NCBI GenBank assembly: GCA_014905825.1
Contig: JACGCN010000014.1
Span: 372,001-436,000, forward strand
DNA: 64,000 bases
Source of the DNA: Lyophyllum atratum
Lineage: Eukaryota > Basidiomycota > Agaricomycetes > Agaricales > Lyophyllaceae
Direction of reading: 5' to 3'
This document shows positions 12,260 to 22,513 of this stretch, in pieces. Position numbers and translations under genes: made by a program. Numbering within the stretch: position 1 is the stretch's first letter; the number at the start of each line of letters is the position of its first letter. Below the pieces are notes generated by a model. The model did not search any database. It worked only from the letters and a program-made list of their open reading frames with translations, and was not told the origin of the DNA.

Positions 12260-13577
12260 ATGAAGTTCACCACAGTCGCTGCCTTGCTCGCCATATCGTC
12301 CAGCGCTACAGCCCGCACCTTTATCGTACGTAGGGGTCTTAGGGATTCTTGACAACGTTCTCATGATTCGACAGGTTTACAATTCATGCTCCTACACAAT
12401 CTGGTAGGCATCACCTGGCACATTGTGTACGATGAAGCTGACTGTTATCTACAGGCCGGCTGTGAGAAACATGACCGACACTACACGAATTCCTATACTG
12501 ACAGTCTCCCAGATATTCACTGACCCCAACCGCGGCTCGGTAGTTCCAGCCTTCACGACAGGGTACTCTTCCTTTACTTCACGTTCATCTTCGTCGCTGA
12601 TACCATCATTGTTCGCAGTTGGGCAGCCCGACCCTTCACTAGTGTCAGTTTCAGCGTGCCCGACAACTGGAAAGCCGGAAGGATTTGGGTACGACGTTCA
12701 GCTTACGGATTGAACTTGGACCGTTTCCCGCTATACTCACCAGCGTGAAACAGGGTCGCACCGGTTGCAACTTTACAAACAACTCTGGTCCAAACTCCTG
12801 CTTGACAGGGGGCTGCAACGGAGGCCTTGTCTGCGACCCAACCACTGGGACGGTGAGCACTCACCATCATCGCGAGTATACCCTACCGATGCTTTATTTG
12901 TTTTCAGGGTGTTCCTCCCGCCACGCTTGCTGAGTTCAACTTGGGTAGTAGCCTCGTTGACAACTACGCTGGTAAGCTGACATTCCTGCATGTCATGTTT
13001 TACCTCGGACAACTGCTCACTTGTACACTAGTGTCTGTAGTTGATGGTACCAACATTCCCATGAGAATTTCGAACAGCGTAGGATGCCCCGTCGCAGAAT
13101 GCCCGGTGGACTTGAATGTCAATTGTACGTCGAACATCCGAATGAACCTTTATTCAACCATCAATTTGATGTACATCAGGCCCTGCTTCATTGAGAGGCC
13201 CTTTAGATTCTACGGGGAAAGCGGCGGGATGCAAAAGTGCCTGCTTTGCTAATATCGATGGGACTCCATGTATGTAGATTGACTCGTTACATATCTGCAC
13301 CTTATCTAACGCAATGCCTCTCAGCGAACTCGGCGAACTGCTGCACAGGTACTCACAACAGCCAAGGCACATGTCCGTCTTCTGGTGTGTAGCAATGTTC
13401 GCGGTATCGTCCACCCCTGACACCCCCGGAACAGGTGTGGCGTTCTACCCGTACTTCAAAGGGAACTGTCCCAGGACCTACGCTTATGCATTCGACGAGC
13501 CAAGTGGGACAGCGCAGTTTGCTTGCAGCTTTCAAGGGCCCAACAAAGCTGACTATGCTATCACTTTCTGCCCTTGA
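12260..13577 (+). CDS. secreted thaumatin-like protein
   Basis: Eleven exons sum to 771 nt (256 residues). The first, MKFTTVAALLAISSSATARTF, is a typical signal peptide, so the product is secreted or wall-associated. The mature part carries the thaumatin-like core: VYNSCSYTIWPAIFTDPN, VPDNWKAGRIWGRTGCNF, SGPNSCLTGGCNGGLVCDP, VPPATLAEFNL, SVVDGTNIPMRISN, then GCPVAECPVDLNVNC, CKSACFANIDG, NCCTGTHNSQGTCPSSGV, YFKGNCPRTYAYAFDEPSGT and ITFCP at the end. Many cysteines match the disulfide pattern of the family. Family members include antifungal and beta-1,3-glucan-binding or -cleaving proteins and, in mushrooms, wall-softening enzymes; which of these applies is not visible. One exon is only 7 nt long (the codons around WPA). 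A decayed copy lies just upstream, so the locus was once a tandem pair. Confidence 0.92.
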
Positions 13578-13809
13578 CGGAAGAGCTCTCCGTTGATTCC
13601 CTCGATGATTTTCACATTGCTACCCGAGTTCTGAATTCCAATCCAATGTTGCTATTTGTGTTATATTCTTCCGCAAGGAGGACATGGCATGTTCTGTTGT
13701 ACGCGGGGACGTGATAACGAAGAAAGCACTCCCGAGTCCCCCTGGACTTCCGATTTTGAATGTTACGGCAGTAAGCATCACCAGGATAAGCAGTTTGATT
13801 GGCAAAAAG

Positions 13810-13894
13810 TGGACACACCCGGAATTGAACCGGGGACCGCCCGCATACACTACAAGTGCTAAGCGGGCGTGATAACCAACTACACCATGTGCCC
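13810..13894 (-). tRNA. tRNA-Ala (AGC) with intron
   Basis: On the minus strand the sequence folds as a cloverleaf. The acceptor stem is GGGCACA paired with TGTGTCC, including the G3:U70 pair that marks alanine tRNAs. The anticodon stem is CCCGC/GCGGG with loop TTAGCA, so the anticodon is AGC. The T arm is CCCGG-TTCAATT-CCGGG. An intron of about 11 nt sits one base 3' of the anticodon, the canonical place. The discriminator base is A. The exons are identical to those of the gene at 39055-39138. Confidence 0.95.
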
Positions 13895-14224
13895 ATATAA
13901 TTGTCGATCGGTGGAAACACCATCTCTCCATCAGATTCTGAGATTCGCACATACAAAGTTCAGCTCAATTCCGCAGAGTCAGTGGGGACGATGGGAGGAT
14001 TTACGCGTATGTCTAGAGCGCGGACAGGACGAAGGCGATGAGTTGGCAGGGTGAGGTCCAAAAATAGGACTAAGCAATCGTGAACGAAGATTTGATCGCT
14101 TGTCCGGATCGGCCCTGTTTCCTTAAGTTGACCGACCATCGTGTTCCAAAGCCATGTAAGCGTGGTCATACAACCTTGCCTATCACAGGGATGCTGAATC
14201 CCTATAGAAATCCCAGGCACCTCC

Positions 14225-16058
14225 ATGGCCGTATCGAGTAACACCGTGGTCATTGCGCTGGGCTCCAACCTAGGAGATCGCTTCTACAACATCGAGCTCG
14301 CACTTCGTCTCCTCGAAGCCCCACAGGAAGGCCTGTCGTCTGAAGATCTCGAGCAATGTGGACCAGACGTATACTCTACAGTCGTCGACACCAGCTTCAT
14401 GTATGAAACAACACCCATGTACGTCACCGATCAACCATTCTTCATCAACTGTGCTTGCATCGTGCGTCTGTCTCATCACTCAAGCTGCCGCTAATTCACA
14501 CTGCCGAAACGTATTTCAGATTGAAACCAACATCCCTCCCGTGGTTCTACTGCGCCTTCTGAAGCATATCGAAACTACGGTTGGACGCGTTGCCTCCATT
14601 CCTAACGGACCGCGGGCCGTGGATCTGGATATGGTGTTCTACGGAAACGACGTGATAGATACAAGGCCGAGCGAAGATCGAAAAACCCTGGATAACCTAC
14701 AAGGACAACTCGTGGTCCCCCATCCTAGGATGGCGGAGCGAGAGTTTGTGCTCCGGCCTTCAAACGAGTAGGTGTCTTGATATCCTATCCTCAACGGCCC
14801 TCATCAACAACTATGCAGTATGATTCCCGATTTCATCCATCCCGTATATCAAGCTCCCCTTTGGAAACTGCTGGACGATCTTCCAGAAGAAGACCTCTCC
14901 ATGCGCAAAGTTGTACCTTTCCCTCGTTACCCATTACCTACAGGCCAAGCCTGGCCTCATGGTGTACGGAGCGTACCCCCGACCCTAACCTACTGGACCT
15001 ATCCTATCATCTCGAACAAGAGGCCAAAACGCGGCCTGAACCGCAAAACCTACCTCATGGCGACCCTCAACGCCACACCAGACTCCTTTTCAGACGGCGC
15101 GATGCATCACACTTTGGAGACGGCTATGGGTTACGCTCGAAAATCAGCAGACGCTGGAGCTTCTATCATCGATATCGGAGGTTACTCAACGAAGCCTGGG
15201 GCCAGCTTCGTTTCGACGGACGACGAGATCAATAGAATCGTTCCAATCATCAGCGCTATCAGAGCTTCGAAGGACTCTGACTCGCCCCTAGACTCCCGTC
15301 TGCAGGAAATACCCATCAGCATCGATACGTTCCGGTGGGAGGTGGCGCGTGCATCCATATTAGCCGGCGCGAACTGCATTAACGACGTCTATGCTTTCAC
15401 GGGGCGAGAAGACGTCTACCCACTTCCAGACTCCGACGCTGTGAAGAGAGCAGAAGACTCTATGGCGCAGATGAAAGCTGTCGCTCGCGAATTTGCAGTT
15501 CCTGTCATCCTTATGCACTCTCGAGGCGACGCTGGTAAGAACAAAGACTACGACATGTACGGGGCAGGTCCGGGAGCGGTCATACGGGGTATCCAGGAAG
15601 AGCTCGGCAACAAAATTGATCGTATTGTCACAGGTAGGGGCGGCGTTCGGCGCTGGATGGTCATCGTGGATCCTGGTGTCGGGTTCAGCAAGACCGTGGA
15701 GGGAAACCTGGAAATTCTCAGGGATGCGTCGGACATTGTCGCCGACGTGAAAATATGTGGCAAGTCATATTCTTTGCTCAGACTCTACCCTGGAACTCAT
15801 GCCCAATTTGTGTCTCCAGCATCCAAGCGTAATTCCCTTAGGGGCTATCCTCAACTAATCGGGCCTTCACGGAAATCGTTTCTGGGTGCCATCCTTGCAA
15901 AGGGAGAAGGCGGTAGAGAAACGTCCCCGAAGGAGCGAGTATGGGCGACCGCCGCCGCCGTAGCGTGCGCTGTGCAGCAAGGCGCGATGGTCGTGCGTGT
16001 TCATGATACAAGAGAAATGGCTGATGTGGTAGCTGTGGCGGACGAGCTATGGGCATGA
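14225..16058 (+). CDS. bifunctional HPPK-dihydropteroate synthase (folate synthesis)
   Basis: Three exons (14225-14461, 14520-14767, 14819-16058) encode 574 residues. Residues ~8-165 are 6-hydroxymethyl-dihydropterin pyrophosphokinase: ALGSNLGDRFYNIELAL, YETTPMYVTDQPFFINCAC, GPRAVDLDMVFYG, VPHPRMAEREFVLRP. Residues ~240-570 are dihydropteroate synthase: ATLNATPDSFSDGA, IIDIGGYSTKPGA, ISIDTFRWEVARASILAGA, VILMHSRGD, VDPGVGFSKT, IGPSRKSFLGA and VRVHDTREMADVV. It joins the pterin diphosphate to p-aminobenzoate to give dihydropteroate. Fungal Fol1 proteins commonly also carry an N-terminal dihydroneopterin aldolase; none is found here or in the 300 bp upstream. A 63-nt stop-free segment (15757-15819) interrupts the synthase and may be an intron, which would give 553 residues. 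Confidence 0.93.
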
Positions 16059-16137
16059 AAAGTATCTGGACGCCTTCGATAGCTATCTTACAATTTATTT
16101 TCGTCGAGATCTATAAACTTAAAAGGCCAATACCAAC

Positions 16138-17818
16138 TTAATAGTCCGCTACTTTGATCACGGCTTTAGCTTTGTTCGTGCCCTTCTGAACCGCAAGTAT
16201 GACATCCCCGACCTTGTCCAAGCCTTCCGTCACTTCTTCCGTATACTTGAGCTCACCACTCGCCAGTTTCGCAGGAACCGTCGCGTAGAACTCGGCTTCG
16301 TATTTGTGTTCGAGGGTGCCCACGATGAAGCCGTTCATGGATAGCGATTTCGCAATAACGAGCATAAGATTCTGTTCATCGTCATGTTAGCTGCGTGGGT
16401 TTTGTTGGAGACGTCTGGCCTACGTTGATCGGCTTTCCACCGCCGTTATAACCTGCAGGACTTAGCTACTTCGAGGCTTGGAAAACGATGATCTCACCGG
16501 AAATCATTCCACATTCCTGTCGCGAGAGCATGTATCAGATTAGGCTCATATCAAAGACCGAGAAAAGACGAACGATGAATCGAGCCCCGTTGTTGGCCGC
16601 GACGAGCGCTTGATCTAAGGTCTCTCCACCGACATTGTCCCAATATCTGCATATTCGATGAGTACTTTTGCCAGATGTCCGCACAGCGACCTACACATCA
16701 ATGGGACCCTCCTTCGCTAGAACTTCGGCTGTGTCAGTTGTTTTGTAATTGAAAGCTACATCGGCGCCGATTGATTTCATGAATTCGACTTTTTCTTCGG
16801 AGCCTGCGGACGCGATAACCTTCAAGCCGTCAAGTTTTGCCAATTGAATGACAAGCCTTTGGTGAGATTCCGGTTAAGGCTAATGGTGATTTTGGTGGGA
16901 TGATGTGGCTTACGATCCAACAGGTCCTGGACATAGAAGATCAGAAAATTGGAAGACACGTTCTCCGAGATAATTACCTCCTCCAGTGGTCACGAACGCA
17001 GTTTCTCCCTTGTTCATAAGCGTATTAAGCCAATCGGCCTTGCTCTTTCCGCCATTCAAAAAGGTAACTCACCTTCTTCGCTCGGGAATACTCTTTCCAG
17101 GCCATATATGCTGTTTTTCCTGCGTCCAAACGTGTGAGGTCAATGGAACGTGCATAATATCAACGGTTATTCAAATACCTGGCATCCCCGCGGCGCCAAC
17201 GTACACAGACAGAGGCAGCTGATGTTCGTTGGTGAAGACCTTGAGGCCAGCGAGATTCTTTCGGACACTGTATTCCTCATGCGCTGCACAATCGATGTCA
17301 GAAGCATGTCCCACGAGACGCACAAAGTGCCTCACTTAAATGGCCGTAGACGAGGTCCCCCTTGCTGACCCCCGAAAGCTCCGAGCGAACGACGACTCCG
17401 ACTCCATGGCTGCCTAGCCTGATACGCGCCATTTGGTTTCAATTTACAAGAAGTTTTCGGAAATGGAGCTTACGGTTCCCCAATGGCGAACGGTGCCTTC
17501 ATGTGTGTTTAGGAGGCTATAATTCTTTCAAGGTCCGTAATCCACTTACCGAGTAAGATTTCTTTTCCGGAGCTCGCATCCTTCCCCTCAGGTATGGGTC
17601 AATCGAGAGCACAAGGGTCTTCAGGATAAACCCGCCGTTCAAAGGAACATTTTCAATGTCGATCGTTTTGGCGTCATCGTACACTGTTGTCTTTCCAGGC
17701 TCGGGATAACCTATGCAGTAAAACTTGGTCAGAACTAATTCCGGCCGCCACTCTCGGGGGTCCGCTAACCTGTTGGAATTGCGTTGAATATGGTACGAGC
17801 ATTTCTTATGGGTGCCAT
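16138..17818 (-). CDS. NADP-dependent medium-chain reductase (prostaglandin reductase/alkenal reductase type)
   Basis: A multi-exon gene starts at ATG 17818 (MAPIRNARTIFNAIPTGYPEPGKTTVYDDAKTIDIE read through the first splice). Visible parts include GGFILKTLVLSIDPYLRGRMR, then the Rossmann segment GETAFVTTGGGPVGSLVIQ assembled over three exons. This is followed by LAKLDGLKVIASAGSEEKV, MKSIGADVAFNYKTTDTAEV, YWDNVGGETLDQAL and the end GFIVGTLEHKYEAEFY, ASGELKYTEEVTEGLDK. This is the leukotriene-B4 12-hydroxydehydrogenase/alkenal-one reductase branch of the MDR superfamily, which lacks the catalytic zinc and reduces activated double bonds with NADPH. The natural substrate is unknown. A 13-nt exon carries the core of the glycine motif. 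The gene is convergent with the folate gene, with about 80 nt between stops. Confidence 0.9.
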
Positions 17819-18592
17819 CTTGGTAGTAGTGAAAAGGTGAAGATGTGTGGAAAAGTTATATCCCGACGATTTTGAAGGCGTCGAGTCTAAATATATATGT
17901 GATCCTATGTGATCCCATCGGCTTTCGTATAGCCGGGCTCCTCGACATATTAGTAAGGACTCTCTGTAAGCTGAGGATGGTGTGCTTTGTGTATCATATG
18001 CGCATGCTCAAGAAGTGTATCGCAGGCAACGTCAAACCCACGGTGAAGGATGGCGTGGTTTCATCGCAAGGGAGTGACGAACCAGAAGAAAAGTGCTTGA
18101 CGCGGATTGCACGAGGCAAACAGAGACTTGAGTGGATCTTAACCAAGCATATATGCGCAGGACCGGTCGGCTAAGATAACCCTCCACTCCACGAGCGACA
18201 TCGACGAAAATGAGGAAAAGGTTCCGTCGGCGTCTATGCCTTAGGACTGCGCAGCAGTTTCGCGATTAGTGCCAATTGTCTAGCCAGTGTTGGACATTAG
18301 CAGCATTCTAGATAGGCAAGGTGAAGAAGATCCAGAAAGAACAAACAAGGAAGGATTCTGATTGAGACGACATTGTTGCCCTTGGATGGAAGGATGTGGC
18401 AGGCCAGGCAGGCCTGATGCAGGCCAATGATGCCGTTTGCTTGGCATCGGCTTGAAGTACAAACATGACACGTGCCATCGCGTGTCCCCATCCCAAACTC
18501 TCATCGACATCCCCAGTGACTTCGTCCTCAAACAGCTGGGACGCCCGCCTTCTCTGTCCCTTATACCATCCACCGCCTGACAGCCACTGTCA
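17819..18592. other. divergent intergenic region between reductase and SEC11
   Basis: Both flanking genes point away from this 774-bp stretch, so it should hold both promoters. Short open frames with no motif are the only coding potential seen. No repeat or RNA gene was recognised. Confidence 0.5.
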
Positions 18593-19428
18593 ATGTTCAG
18601 CGAAGAGTTGAAGTCCTTCCGGAGGCTGGGCATGCGCCATGTTCGTTCTTGGAAGCATCTATTTCACGTGTAATTCTGAAGAATATGCATAGGTCCTCCT
18701 GCAAGTCTTGAACTTTGCCTCGGTAATCGCATCCGGGCTTATGATATGGAAAGGATTGGGACTCATCACAAATTCAGAGTCTCCTATCGTCGTCGTCCTG
18801 AGGTATGTTGTCATGCACGGATCATCGGGTTGCGTCTAACCAAGGTCTTGTAGTGGTTCTATGGAGCCTGCATTCTATCGCGGAGACCTTCTTTTCCTCA
18901 CGAACCCTGTCTCCGAACGGTACCACACAGGCGACATCACGGTTTACAAGATTCCTGGAGCTGACATTCCCATCGTCCATCGCGTCCTAGAAACACACGA
19001 TGTCCTACCGAAGCGGAAGAATGCTAGGTTCATTGTTTTTTTCCTCTTATATGCTGTAAGTTCTGCATTGAACGAATTTACCTCAGTGCGAACACGGGAG
19101 CGGCACCCGATCAGCTACTATTGACGAAAGGGGACAACAATTATGTTGATGATATAGAGTTATACCAGGGATTAGATTGGCTCGAACGGAAACACATTGT
19201 CGGCAAGGTTCGAGGGTACGCAGCGCTTGCTTCACCTTATTTTTGTCCCGCATGCTCATGCAACGCCTACTAGGTTCTTACCATACGTTGGCTACGTCAC
19301 AATCGCCATGGTAAGCAGTTCCATGCAACGATTATACAAGTCCTCACCCCTTCTAGAACGACTTCCCTCAGCTGAAATATGCTCTACTTGGAGGTCTGGG
19401 TCTTTTGGCGCTTGTCCAGCGCGAATAG
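18593..19428 (+). CDS. SEC11: signal peptidase complex catalytic subunit SEC11
   Basis: Six exons (18593-18640, 18693-18802, 18854-19027, 19087-19215, 19274-19310, 19357-19428) sum to 570 nt, 189 residues, close to the usual ~170-190. An N-terminal membrane anchor ([20 protein letters not shown]) is followed by the catalytic box [14 protein letters not shown] with the nucleophilic serine, then IVHRVLE with the histidine that replaces the bacterial lysine, then [12 protein letters not shown] with the conserved aspartates. A C-terminal hydrophobic stretch ([16 protein letters not shown]) ends the protein. It cleaves signal peptides in the ER lumen as part of the signal peptidase complex. The first donor (GTTCGT) is slightly off consensus. 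The linker between the histidine and aspartate boxes ([18 protein letters not shown]) is longer than in yeast. Confidence 0.95.
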
Positions 19429-20479
19429 ACATGTTAAGGAAGTGGTGTACGAAACATTACCCCGCACTTTCCGTCCAGCTGTGACGGTATTTATTCCGCT
19501 TTGCGCGATCCTGTAATTCTAAATTTTGGGGAAAGGCTCGTTAATCCACTTTTACTCGACTGCCGGATTTTCAGAGCGTCGTCGTTCTCCTATATGACGA
19601 CGCCTCGAAACTCGATACGTGAGGCCACTGGAGACATATATGCGTCTCTCAGTGAAACTTGGGATTTTCGACAGGTTGGTTCCACATTGTTTCGCGTGTC
19701 AAGTGGTCTGCATCCGACAAGTGGAGTAGCGTCAAATAGGCCTGAGCGAAACGAACTGGAAAATCAACAAATCCCAAAATAGTCCACCCCGTGGGCTCAC
19801 CAAAATGCAAAAACCTACTCATGGCACTTGAATCACGTTATACACTTTTGACAAGGTGCTTAGCGGCAGTAAGGGGGCATCGTGCTCTTAACCCCTGGAC
19901 GAGAGGATCCAAGCTCCTCTACCTTGCACCTCGAAAGAGTGGTGGTCCTTAGCGGGATCAGCGACTGGTGGGCCGATCCCCGCCGACTGCTGAGAGTTGT
20001 GTACATAGGTTCCATCCTCTTCTGGTTGGGGGGCAACTACCATTTTTGCAATTAACTTGAAATGGGCTCTTCATGGATACTAGATAGTTGCGGCTGAGGG
20101 TGTCAGTGTTGTGGTGATGGCGTGTGCATGCACTCATTTCGAAAGGACTTCATATACTCCATTGCTGACAGTACGTCTCGCATACTCTTATTCTCATCGT
20201 ACTCTGGGATCTCACTTGTCCGTTTTATTTTCCCCAGAAGCGCAAGTGGATACGCAAGAGTACGGACGCCGGCTGAGCACCGTCCAGAGAACCCAAGGGC
20301 TATGGGACACGACTGCGAACAGCAAAATGTGTTTCGGTATGTGATAGCATTACAAAGGATGGGTACAGTCCGATCCCGAAGAAGCGCGAATACGGAAAAG
20401 AGCCGCGACTTGGGGTGCAGGTAGAGGCAAGGATATGCCAGTCGATGGTGCGAAAAAGTGACTTGGGCGTCTGAGAAGT
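19429..20479. other. intergenic between SEC11 and F-box gene, contains tRNA-like fold
   Basis: No protein-coding frame with recognisable content is present; the ORFs at 19501-19782 and 20111-20424 show no motifs. The stretch 19852-19927 folds like a degenerate tRNA and is listed separately. Just downstream of it, 19953-19985 contains a GC-rich hairpin (GCGGGATC facing GATCCCCGC), and a run of five T at 20043-20047 could end a Pol III transcript. Confidence 0.4.
19852..19927 (+). ncRNA. tRNA-like cloverleaf, possible tRNA pseudogene or Pol III RNA/SINE head
   Basis: The 76-nt segment has a 7-bp acceptor-like stem (CAAGGTG at 19852-19858 with TACCTTG at 19920-19926, one G:U). It has a 5-bp anticodon-like stem (AGGGG/CCCCT) with an oversized 15-nt loop, and a 5-bp T-like stem with a 7-nt loop (GAGGA-TCCAAGC-TCCTC). 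The D arm does not form, and no proper U33-anticodon can be placed, so it is not a working tRNA. A-box-like and B-box-like sequences are near matches only. A T run follows at 20043. It could be a tRNA pseudogene, a tRNA-derived SINE or an independent Pol III transcript; chance folding is not excluded. Confidence 0.25.
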
Positions 20480-21994
20480 CTACTCCAGGGATCGAAACAC
20501 GGGGTTACGATATTCAACGTGTTCGACACTCAGTTTGCCAGGCGATCCCCCTTGCCTATCTGCTATATCCAAACGATTCCAGATTAACCTCGACCAGGCC
20601 AAGTCTATAGCCCACTGATCCCATGATGTAGGGTTATACTCGGTCGGGAACTTTTTGAAAAGATCCAACACAATATTTTCATGCTCAGGACTTCCTTCCG
20701 CGACGGTGTCCGGAATTTGGACTCCGAGACAGAGAAAATCCAGATGGAGTAGGGTAACGCTTTCTATTATTCCGATGCAAGGGTGAAACGGAGTTTCCGA
20801 GATATGCATGGTGGCCACGCCAGTGTGATCTGAGGAAAGGTGACCATTGACAGAAAGCGATCTTAGGTCGGGGAGGGTGTCCGCAATCACATGCATGAGA
20901 AAGGGAGGCAGGGTGGTAACACCGATTTCTAATGTTTCAACATACGGTCCGAGATGCGAGAGTAAGGGAGCCACCTTCTCTGGCTTAGAAACGGATGATA
21001 CTCTCCGAGACGACCACAGCTTGAAATTACGAATTTGACGACCGTGGGCGAAGATGCTGGCAAGGGAAGGGGGACCATGGTATGTTGTGAGAGCTGGGAT
21101 AATTCGAGAAGGAAGGGGTGCCATAGACAGTTTGGCTGGGCTATCTGTAAACGCCGATCGAAGTCGCAGGGTGTTAAGACATGGGCATTGATGGAGCGCT
21201 GGGATGAATTGCGGACAAGAAACAAATCTGACCTGGAGGTCCAGAATTCGAAGGTTAGGAAAATTTGACGATGACAGGGATAATGTGACTAGAATGCTTT
21301 CCGTGCCATTAAGGCCAGCGCGAATCACCTCAGTGGTGTCGGGATGCATGAATTGAAGCGGGGCGGGGAATTGGGTGGGTCTTTGGTGAGGACTTGGATT
21401 GCAATGGAATCGTCGGGCTGGTATTGGGGTTGGTGGAGTGTCACCTTGAGGCATATTCTGCCATGTTATATCGTCCGTGCGAGTTTCAAGTTCGAAATAG
21501 TTCAGTGACAAACTCTGAAGAACTCTCATTCTTTCGGGAGTGGATTTGATAGCATGAAGAATAAGACTCCGAAGGCTGACGAGCAGCGGAAGAATGCTGA
21601 AGACTCGATCAACAATGACATTCTCGGGGATATGCGATTTCGCGCTGCGACCCAGTGAATGGCCTTTAGGGTAGGGTGTCAGCGAGAGGCTTCGGACGTG
21701 GCATGCGATGCGCGGCGAGGAAATGAAGTCAAGACGCTCCTGACAACGGGCCACGTAAGAATCCAGCTGCAGTCGGCGATAGGAGACGGAGGTCACGAAA
21801 GGGTGGATAGCCAGGCCACCTTGGAAGAGGAGAGGCTGAGCAATCCATCTGAGAGAACGGCAGGTCAACGACACTGCTGCAATGGTTTCGTCTGAGGACC
21901 GCTGGGAGATATGGGACAATATTTCGAGCCATAATTCTGGGGGGAGGAAGATGTCTGAATCGATCTGTATCTGGGACCGTGATGTCTGCTCCAT
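20480..21994 (-). CDS. F-box protein
   Basis: A single exon of 504 codons starts at ATG 21994. Residues 13-55 are an F-box: DIFLPPELWLEILSHIS, then AAVSLTCRSLRWIAQPLLFQ. The remainder holds scattered leucine-rich segments (SLRSLILHAI, LRILDLQVRF, LNTLRLRSAF, VETLEIGV, LRSLSVNGHL) spaced roughly like degenerate leucine-rich repeats, the usual layout of basidiomycete F-box proteins. It is expected to act as an SCF ubiquitin-ligase adaptor; the target is unknown. This is one of three F-box genes in the window, and they are not tandem. No intron or break was seen. Confidence 0.88.
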   Translation of the reverse strand: MEQTSRSQIQIDSDIFLPPELWLEILSHISQRSSDETIAAVSLTCRSLRWIAQPLLFQGGLAIHPFVTSVSYRRLQLDSYVARCQERLDFISSPRIACHVRSLSLTPYPKGHSLGRSAKSHIPENVIVDRVFSILPLLVSLRSLILHAIKSTPERMRVLQSLSLNYFELETRTDDITWQNMPQGDTPPTPIPARRFHCNPSPHQRPTQFPAPLQFMHPDTTEVIRAGLNGTESILVTLSLSSSNFPNLRILDLQVRFVSCPQFIPALHQCPCLNTLRLRSAFTDSPAKLSMAPLPSRIIPALTTYHGPPSLASIFAHGRQIRNFKLWSSRRVSSVSKPEKVAPLLSHLGPYVETLEIGVTTLPPFLMHVIADTLPDLRSLSVNGHLSSDHTGVATMHISETPFHPCIGIIESVTLLHLDFLCLGVQIPDTVAEGSPEHENIVLDLFKKFPTEYNPTSWDQWAIDLAWSRLIWNRLDIADRQGGSPGKLSVEHVEYRNPVFRSLE

Positions 21995-22513
21995 GGAAAC
22001 TCAGTCATCGATGCTCGATCCTGCGGTGGACGTATGCTCACGCACCTGGAACAACGGGTGATCCAATTTGGATTTTAGGGCTTGCTTGATGCGTTGGATG
22101 CCCATGTCTTGACGGGGGATCAGGTCCTTGCTTCAGCTAGAAGAGAGTGTAAATTATGGTGGAACTGAAGAGAGAGAGGTAGACAGGGAGATTTGACAGT
22201 GCATCAGTGATTACTAGTATGTGGATGAGTGTGAGCAAGATCAACCAACGTTGTTACTCGTTGTTAAGATGTTGGAAGGTCACCGATGCCTGTCAAGTCG
22301 ATGGCACTGGCCAGTGGCAGCAGGTAAAAAGAACCTCCCAAAGGTATGCCAAGCTGTCTGCGATGGCCATAACGATGGAAAGATTACTAGCAGTTTCGAA
22401 AACAGAACAAGCCTCCAAAACTGAGCATCAGTGTGTATTATCAGTAAAGGCAGTCACGGTCATGTGAAATTTTAAATTTCTCAGGTCTCGACTCTCCGCT
22501 CGAACCTCACCTA
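21995..22513. other. divergent promoter region between F-box gene and MTG2
   Basis: This 519-bp region lies between two genes pointing apart and should contain both promoters. The short open frame at 22207-22467 has no recognisable content. Confidence 0.5.
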
